A stretch of 64,000 bases of DNA from Micromonospora noduli. Lineage in GTDB: Bacteria > Actinomycetota > Actinomycetes > Mycobacteriales > Micromonosporaceae. The stretch is from the NCBI RefSeq assembly GCF_003264365.1, contig NZ_PYAK01000020.1:38801-102800 (forward strand), written 5' to 3'. The translations under genes were made by a program, and so were the position numbers. This document shows, in pieces, positions 59,205-64,000 of this stretch; the stretch's first letter is position 1, and the number at the start of each line of letters is the position of its first letter. The notes beneath the pieces are model-generated. The model searched no databases. It saw only the letters and a list, made by a program, of their open reading frames with translations, and was not told where the DNA came from.

Positions 59205-59609
59205 TTGCTGTCACCTGTTGCCGATTCCGTCCGCCACCTGTCCCGACACAGTGCTGTGCGGTTCCTGGTTGTCGGTGGTCTGAGCGTTGCCGTGGACACG
59301 GGATCACTCTTCGTGTACCACGGAGTTCTCCGGATTGTCCTGCCCGTTGCGGCCGCCATGTCGTTCCTGACCTCGTTCTGGGTCAACTTCGGGCTGAACC
59401 GGGCGTGGTCGTTCGGCTCGTCCGCCCAGATGGTGCCGCAGGTGGGGCGCTACTTCGCGCTGGTCCTCGCCAACCTGACCGCCAACGTGGTGCTGGTGTC
59501 CGCGTTGACCTGGGCGGGCATGCCGTACCTGCTGGCGAAGCTGCTGGTGACGGCATCGTTGTCGGCGGCGAACTACGTGGTGTCGAAGCGGTGGATCTTC
59601 GCGGCCTGA
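59205..59609 (+). CDS. GtrA-family flippase-like protein
   Basis: 134 residues and four membrane helices: RFLVVGGLSVAVDTGSLFVYHGVL, VAAAMSFLTSFWVNFGLNRAWSF, VLANLTANVVLVSALTWAG, and YVVSKRWIF at the end. GtrA proteins are linked to flipping of polyprenyl-phosphate sugars or nucleotides. The start is a TTG at 59205 with GGAG 6 nt upstream; an alternative TTG is at 59193. It pairs logically with the divergent DUF2142 gene. Confidence 0.85.
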   Translation: MLSPVADSVRHLSRHSAVRFLVVGGLSVAVDTGSLFVYHGVLRIVLPVAAAMSFLTSFWVNFGLNRAWSFGSSAQMVPQVGRYFALVLANLTANVVLVSALTWAGMPYLLAKLLVTASLSAANYVVSKRWIFAA

Positions 59610-59628
59610 CGACGCACTGACATACCCG

Positions 59629-59666
59629 CAGCGAGGGTGCCCACCGTCAGGTGGGCACCCTCGCTG
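59629..59666. terminator. Bidirectional hairpin between GtrA and mpa
   Basis: Perfect 17-bp stem (59629-59645 with 59650-59666) and a 4-nt loop between convergent genes. Confidence 0.85.
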
Positions 59667-59672
59667 TTGGGG

Positions 59673-61457
59673 TCAGAGGTACTGGCCGGTGTTGCTGGCG
59701 GTCTCGATGGACCGGCCGGCCTCGGCGCCCTTGCCGCCGGAGACGAGCGTGCGGATGTAGACGATCCGCTCACCCTTCTTGCCGGAGATGCGCGCCCAGT
59801 CGTCGGGGTTGGTGGTGTTGGGGAGATCTTCGTTCTCGCGGAACTCGTCGACGCAGGCGTCGAGCAGGTGCTGCAGGCGCAGCCCCTTGCGACCCGAGGT
59901 GAGGAACTCCTTGATGGCCATCTTCTTGCTCCGGTCGACGATGTTCTGGATCATCGCGCCGGAGTTGAAGTCCTTGAAGTAGAGGACTTCCTTGTCACCG
60001 TTGGCGTAGGTGACCTCGAGGAATCGGTTCTCCTCGGTTTCCGAGTACATCCGCAGCACCACGGCGTCGATCATCGCCGCGACGGTGGCCTGGGGGTCGG
60101 TGCCGTGTTCGGCCAGGTCGTCCGGGTGCAGGGGCAGCCCGGAGAGGATGTACTTGGAGAAGATGTCCTTGGCCGCCTCAGCGTCCGGTCGCTCGATCTT
60201 GATCTTCACGTCGAGACGACCGGGGCGAAGGATCGCCGGGTCGATCATGTCTTCCCGGTTGGAGGCGCCGATGACGATGACGTTCTCCAGCCCCTCCACG
60301 CCGTCGATCTCGCTGAGCAGCTGCGGAACGATGGTGTTCTCCACGTCGGAGGAGACACCGGAGCCGCGGGTCCGGAAGATCGAGTCCATCTCGTCGAAGA
60401 ACACGATCACCGGCGTGCCCTCGCCGGCCTTCTCCCGGGCGCGCTGGAAGATCAGCCGGATGTGCCGCTCGGTCTCACCGACGTACTTGTTGAGCAGCTC
60501 CGGGCCCTTGATGTTGAGGAAGAAGCTGGTGTGCTTCTCCTTGCCCTGCCGCTCGGCGATCTTCTTGGCCAGCGAGTTGGCCACCGCCTTGGCGATGAGC
60601 GTCTTGCCACAGCCGGGTGGGCCGTAGAGCAGGATGCCCTTGGGTGGGCGGAGCTGGTGCTCACGGAACAGGTCCGCGTGCAGGAACGGCAACTCCACCG
60701 CGTCGCGGATCTGCTCGATCTGCGACTGGAGGCCACCGATGTCGCCGTAGTCGACGTCGGGCACCTCCTCCAGGACCAGCTCCTCGACCTCGCTCTTCGG
60801 GATCCGCTCGTACGCGTACGCCGAGCGGGGCTCGATCATGAGCGAGTCGCCGGCCCGGATCGCCGAGCCGATGAGCGTCTCGGCGAGGTGCACGATGCGC
60901 TCCTCGTCGGAGTGGGAGACCACCAGCGCCCGGTCGCCCGGCCCGCCGTTCGGTCCCTCCAGGATCTCCTTGAGCATCACCACTTCGCCAACCCGCTCGT
61001 AACCGAACGCGTCGACGATGTTGAGCGCGTCGTTGAGCAGGACCTCCTGGCCGCGCCGCAGGTCACCCACGTCGAGCGAGGGCGAGACCGCGACCCGCAG
61101 TTTGCGGCCACCGGTGAAGACGTCCACCGTGCCGTCCTCGTGCTTGGCCAGGAAGACTCCGTAACCGCTCGGCGGTTGCGCGAGCCGGTCGATCTCTTCC
61201 TTGAGCGTCACGATCTGCGTGCGAGCTTCCTTGAGGGTGCTCACCAGCCGGTCGTTGTTTTCTGTCAGCCGCGCCAACTGTGCCTGGGTGGCCGCCAGCC
61301 GCTCTTCGAGCTGCCGGACGTGTCGGGGGCTTTCGGTCAACTTGCGCCGCACCAGGGCGAGTTCCTCTTGCAGGAACGCGACCTGCGTGGAGAGATCGTG
61401 GGCTTCCTTCTCCCACCGTGCGGCGCGCGAGTCCGCGTCGTCGCTACGTGCTGCCAC
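59673..61457 (-). CDS. mpa: Proteasome-associated ATPase Mpa/ARC
   Basis: 594 residues. An N-terminal coiled coil (about 15-90, LSTQVAFLQEELALVRRKL) captures Pup, two OB domains follow, then the AAA+ module with GPPGCGKT (Walker A), PVIVFFDEMDSIF (Walker B) and GASNREDMIDPAILRPGRLD. It ends in QYL, the HbYX-type motif that docks into the proteasome alpha ring. The GTG at 61457 has GGGGAGG upstream. In this window it is separated from dop by the DUF2142 and GtrA genes. Confidence 0.97.
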   Translation of the reverse strand: MAARSDDADSRAARWEKEAHDLSTQVAFLQEELALVRRKLTESPRHVRQLEERLAATQAQLARLTENNDRLVSTLKEARTQIVTLKEEIDRLAQPPSGYGVFLAKHEDGTVDVFTGGRKLRVAVSPSLDVGDLRRGQEVLLNDALNIVDAFGYERVGEVVMLKEILEGPNGGPGDRALVVSHSDEERIVHLAETLIGSAIRAGDSLMIEPRSAYAYERIPKSEVEELVLEEVPDVDYGDIGGLQSQIEQIRDAVELPFLHADLFREHQLRPPKGILLYGPPGCGKTLIAKAVANSLAKKIAERQGKEKHTSFFLNIKGPELLNKYVGETERHIRLIFQRAREKAGEGTPVIVFFDEMDSIFRTRGSGVSSDVENTIVPQLLSEIDGVEGLENVIVIGASNREDMIDPAILRPGRLDVKIKIERPDAEAAKDIFSKYILSGLPLHPDDLAEHGTDPQATVAAMIDAVVLRMYSETEENRFLEVTYANGDKEVLYFKDFNSGAMIQNIVDRSKKMAIKEFLTSGRKGLRLQHLLDACVDEFRENEDLPNTTNPDDWARISGKKGERIVYIRTLVSGGKGAEAGRSIETASNTGQYL

Positions 61458-61605
61458 GTCCCACCTCCCCGGGGGGCTTGAACGTTCTGCCCTAACACTA
61501 GCCGCTATGAGGCCGATTCGGTCCCACGCAACACCCTCGTCACCGAACCTTGATCGCCAAGGGTGGCCTGACGGGCCGTTACCGGCGTTCGGGTACCGTC
61601 GGAGC

Positions 61606-61929
61606 GTGGCACGGGAGAACATGGGGGGTGCACAGGTGGCCGAGGTCGCGACCGACGAACTGCAGGTCTGGGTCGACCAGGACCTCTGCACGGGCGACGG
61701 GCTCTGCGTGCAGTACGCGCCGGAGGTGTTCGAGTTCGACATCGACGGTCTGGCCTACGTCAAGGGCGTCGACGGTGAGCTGCGGATGGCACCGGGCAGC
61801 CGGGTCGACGTCCCCGCGCACCTGCGACTCGAGGTGATTGACTCCGCGAAGGAGTGCCCGGGCGACTGCATCCACGTGGTGCGCGGCGACGGCGTCGAGG
61901 TCGCCGGCCCGGACGCCGAGGAAGACTGA
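61606..61929 (+). CDS. Ferredoxin
   Basis: 107 residues. The pattern DQDLCTGDGLCVQYAPEVFEF, then CPGDCIHV, fits small [3Fe-4S]/[4Fe-4S] ferredoxins of actinobacteria that serve cytochromes P450 and similar enzymes. The GTG at 61606 is 6 nt after TACCGT (leaderless); a GTG at 61636 with a G-run upstream is the alternative. Divergent from mpa. Confidence 0.9.
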   Translation: MARENMGGAQVAEVATDELQVWVDQDLCTGDGLCVQYAPEVFEFDIDGLAYVKGVDGELRMAPGSRVDVPAHLRLEVIDSAKECPGDCIHVVRGDGVEVAGPDAEED

Positions 61930-61933
61930 CCCA

Positions 61934-61960
61934 CCGGCCGGGCCGCGAAGGCCCGGCCGG
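61934..61960. terminator. Hairpin between ferredoxin and the 61980 gene
   Basis: Perfect 11-bp stem (CCGGCCGGGCC) with a 5-nt loop, 4 nt after the ferredoxin stop, between convergent genes. Confidence 0.75.
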
Positions 61961-61979
61961 GCCCGGTTCGGGGTACGCC

Positions 61980-62552
61980 TCAGAGCATCGGACGGCCGAC
62001 GACCGAGGCGACCAACCGCGCGAACTCCTCCAACCGGGCGATCTGCCCGGCCCCGCCGTCGTCGAGGGTCTTGCCGAAGCGCAACGCGTCGTGCCGGGGT
62101 GTGCCGGCCATCTCCTCGCTCGGCGGCGCCTCGTCCAACGAGGTGAGCAGCAGGTAGACGTCGATGCTGTCGACCCGGATCTCGCCGCTCTCGGCACGGT
62201 TGAGCCGCCGCCGGCAGCCCACCTCGGTGACGGTGGAGACCGGCACCACCCGCAGCGACGAGGTCATCGAGCCCGGCGGGCCCTCCTCCGGCGGTACGTC
62301 CTCGCCGTGCCAGAGGATGAGCCGGCTGCCGTCGCAGACCACGACCTCCTGCCACACCCCGTTGACCTCGTTGACGAAGCGTTCCAGGGTGAAGCCGAGC
62401 ACCGACGCGCCGCGCAGCACGCCGCCGAGCGCCTCCAGGGCGACGTCCGGGTCACGCAGGTAGGCCCGCGCCGCCGACTCCAGGTCCTGGTAGGGCGACC
62501 AGTCGGGAAAGACCGCGGGGAGGTCTCCACCGCCGTAGCCCGGTCGGCTCAT
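61980..62552 (-). CDS. Conserved hypothetical protein
   Basis: 190 residues, no signal or membrane helix: DWSPYQDLESAARAYLRDPDVALEALGGVLRGASVLGFTLERFVNEVNGVWQ, VVVCDGSRLILWHGEDVPPE, DSIDVYLLLTSL, and a terminal FARLVASVVGRPML. I do not recognise a family motif. From memory a gene of this kind lies beside mpa in related actinobacteria. ATG at 62552, downstream of TrmI (stop 62599) with a 46-nt gap. Probably cotranscribed with TrmI. Confidence 0.7.
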   Translation of the reverse strand: MSRPGYGGGDLPAVFPDWSPYQDLESAARAYLRDPDVALEALGGVLRGASVLGFTLERFVNEVNGVWQEVVVCDGSRLILWHGEDVPPEEGPPGSMTSSLRVVPVSTVTEVGCRRRLNRAESGEIRVDSIDVYLLLTSLDEAPPSEEMAGTPRHDALRFGKTLDDGGAGQIARLEEFARLVASVVGRPML

Positions 62553-62598
62553 GCCAGCGTCTCCCCCTGCTCGGCGCTGCCGACACCCAGCTCGATGG

Positions 62599-63600
62599 TC
62601 ACGGCCTGTCCATCTCCCCCGCACCGTTGGGCTGCGCGCCTGCGGCCTGCGCGGCGGCGGCCTGTCGGGCCGCCTCCGCCTCGCGCAGGTCCTGGCGGCG
62701 CTGCGCGTACGCCTCGGTGCCCTTGCTGGGCTTGCGCCGGCGCGGCGGCGCGGTGACCCCCGGGGCCAGCTTGCGCGCGGACACCAGGAAGGCGGTGTGC
62801 GCGATCATCCGGTGGTCCGGACGGACGGCGAGGCCCTCGGCGTGCCAGTCGCGCACCAGGGACTCCCAGGCCCGCGGCTCGGTCCAGCCGCCGCGCTCGC
62901 GCAGCGCCTCCACCAGCTCGGAGAGCTGCGGTGTGGTGGCGACGTAGCCGATGAACACCCCACCGGGCACCAGCGCCCGCTCGACCATGTCGAGGGTCTC
63001 CCAGGGGGTCAGCATGTCCAGGATGATCCGGTCGAAGCCGGTCTCCCGGCACTGCGCGACGTCGCCGACGTGCAGGTTCCACGAGGGGTGCGGCCCGTTG
63101 AAGAACGCCTCGACGTTGCGCTTGGCGATCCGGGCGAAGTCGTCGCGCAGTTCGAACGAGTGCAGCTCGCCCTCGGTGCCGACGGCTCGCAGCAGGGAGC
63201 AGCTCAGCGCGCCGGAGCCGGCGCCGGCCTCGAGGACCTTCGCGCCGGGGAAGATGTCGCCCATCGCCACGATCTGCGCCGAGTCCTTGGGGTAGATCAC
63301 CTGGGCGCCGCGCGGCATGGACAGCACGTAGTCCGACAGGAGCGGCCGCAGGGCCAGGAACGCGGTGCCGCCGCCGGCGGTGGTCACCACGCTGCCGTCG
63401 GGGAGCCCGATCAGCGCGTCGTGCGCCAGGATGCCGCGGTGGGTGTGGAACTCCTTGCCGGGCTCCAGCGTCACGGTGTGCATCCGCCCCTTGGGGTCGG
63501 TCAGCTGGACCCGGTCGCCGGGCCGGAACGGCCCGCGGTGCACGGGTGTCAGCGCCGGGTTGGCGGGGTCGGCGGCGACGGTGGAGGGAGTTGCGGTCAC
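62599..63600 (-). CDS. trmI: tRNA (adenine-58-N1)-methyltransferase TrmI
   Basis: 333 residues. An N-terminal barrel (FRPGDRVQLTDPKGRMHTVTLEPGKEFHTHRGILAHDALIG) leads to a Rossmann methyltransferase fold with PKDSAQIVAMGDIFPGAKVLEAGAGSGALSCSLL (SAM site) and DRIILDMLTPWETLDMV. Methylates A58 in the T-loop of tRNAs, as a tetramer. The C-terminal 40 residues are charged and Ala/Arg-rich. The GTG overlaps the stop of the upstream gene by GTGA. Confidence 0.94.
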   Translation of the reverse strand: MTATPSTVAADPANPALTPVHRGPFRPGDRVQLTDPKGRMHTVTLEPGKEFHTHRGILAHDALIGLPDGSVVTTAGGGTAFLALRPLLSDYVLSMPRGAQVIYPKDSAQIVAMGDIFPGAKVLEAGAGSGALSCSLLRAVGTEGELHSFELRDDFARIAKRNVEAFFNGPHPSWNLHVGDVAQCRETGFDRIILDMLTPWETLDMVERALVPGGVFIGYVATTPQLSELVEALRERGGWTEPRAWESLVRDWHAEGLAVRPDHRMIAHTAFLVSARKLAPGVTAPPRRRKPSKGTEAYAQRRQDLREAEAARQAAAAQAAGAQPNGAGEMDRP

Positions 63601-64000
63601 GGTGTCATCTTCCGGTTGGGTTCGAGGAGCTGTGCCAGGTCCGCGATGTGCAGAATGCCGACGACATCTTCGCCTGACGTCACCACGTACTGTGCGCCCG
63701 GGTGGGTCTGTACGGCCTCCATCACCCGCTCGCCGTCCCACCCGACCGACAACGTGGGAAGGGTGCCCAGCGACCGGGCGACGGCGTCGACCGCCAGCCA
63801 CGGTCGGCGCTCGACCGGCACCGCGTCGGCCGCCGCCGGGTCGACCAGCGCCACCGGTCGACCGGTGGAGTCGGTGACCAGCAGCGCGGCGTCGGGCTGC
63901 CCGCTCTCGGCGCGTCGGCGCTGGGCCTCGGCCAGCGGCGTGCCGGTGGCCACCGGCCACACCGGCCGGGCCAGCCGGGCGAGGTCGATCAGCGGGAACC
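63597..64000 (-). CDS. CBS-domain protein, 3' end (probably a site-2 protease)
   Basis: The frame is open at the window edge and reads FPLIDLARLARPVWPVATGT before the CBS pair: ALLVTDSTGRPVALVDPAAADAV and YVVTSGEDVVGILHIADLAQLL. CBS pairs bind adenine nucleotides. In related actinobacteria an M50 site-2 protease with a C-terminal CBS pair precedes TrmI, so I infer that gene; the protease domain is outside the window. Translation is coupled to trmI by the overlapping GTGA. Confidence 0.7.
   Translation of the reverse strand, partial: FPLIDLARLARPVWPVATGTPLAEAQRRRAESGQPDAALLVTDSTGRPVALVDPAAADAVPVERRPWLAVDAVARSLGTLPTLSVGWDGERVMEAVQTHPGAQYVVTSGEDVVGILHIADLAQLLEPNRKMTP

Noticed and set aside
1..64000. 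tRNA, rRNA, insertion sequence, attachment site, replication origin
   Set aside because: Read through for cloverleaf-like arms, transposase motifs and terminal repeats; none could be supported. A covariance search would be needed for small RNAs.

Overview
The window is high-GC DNA from an actinobacterium. The strongest lineage evidence is a complete Pup-proteasome system (mpa, dop, pup, prcB, prcA, pafA, pafB, pafC). A type II polyketide locus resembling spore-pigment/pentangular sets, many GTG starts and short inverted-repeat elements add to this. I infer the family Micromonosporaceae (Micromonospora/Salinispora type); the genus is an inference.

Layout. (1) 1-14.2 kb: an aromatic polyketide locus. 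The minus-strand operon runs TcmI-like cyclase, fused acetyl-CoA carboxyltransferase (accDA), biotin carrier, biotin carboxylase, ACP-cyclase fusion, cupin, KS-alpha, chain length factor, ABM-domain protein, then a perfect hairpin. Beyond it lie a D-aminopeptidase remnant, an adenylate-forming ligase and a second ACP cut by the window edge, with a phosphopantetheinyl transferase on the opposite strand. Reading the other way from the control region are a SARP-like regulator, a second TcmI-like cyclase and an FAD hydroxylase. (2) 14.4-18.8 kb: single genes (anchored helix-hairpin-helix protein, PEP mutase-like protein, TetR regulator, GNAT, DUF1223, MmcQ/YjbR). (3) 18.8-30.6 kb: secreted polysaccharide-degrading enzymes (GH81, GH10, GH43, GH127) plus two further exported proteins; three of the glycosidase genes share a LacI-type operator. 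(4) 30.6-43.7 kb: MHYT membrane protein, HelY helicase, HAD hydrolase, EamA exporter, lipid kinase, TatC/TatA, PafC/PafB, cation efflux, DUF3866. (5) 43.8-62 kb: pafA, then a dTDP-rhamnose and surface-glycan block (rmlC, rmlA, rmlB, rmlD, DUF2304, GT2, flippase, GT2), then prcA, prcB, an endonuclease VII-like gene, pup, a truncated acyltransferase, dop, a DUF2142 protein, GtrA, mpa and a ferredoxin. (6) 62-64 kb: a conserved hypothetical, the TrmI tRNA methyltransferase and the 3' end of a CBS-domain gene.

How it fits together. In the polyketide locus the carboxylase subunits would supply malonyl-CoA, KS/CLF with the fused ACP would build the chain, the cyclases and cupin would fold it and the two oxygenases would decorate it. 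The ligase and extra ACP suggest a second acyl input. The Pup block tags and degrades proteins. The Tat genes may serve the GH127 enzyme, which has a Tat-type leader. At least twelve genes have a TANNNT hexamer 6-7 nt before the start codon and no Shine-Dalgarno, so many transcripts here are probably leaderless. I saw no tRNA, rRNA, CRISPR array or intact insertion sequence.
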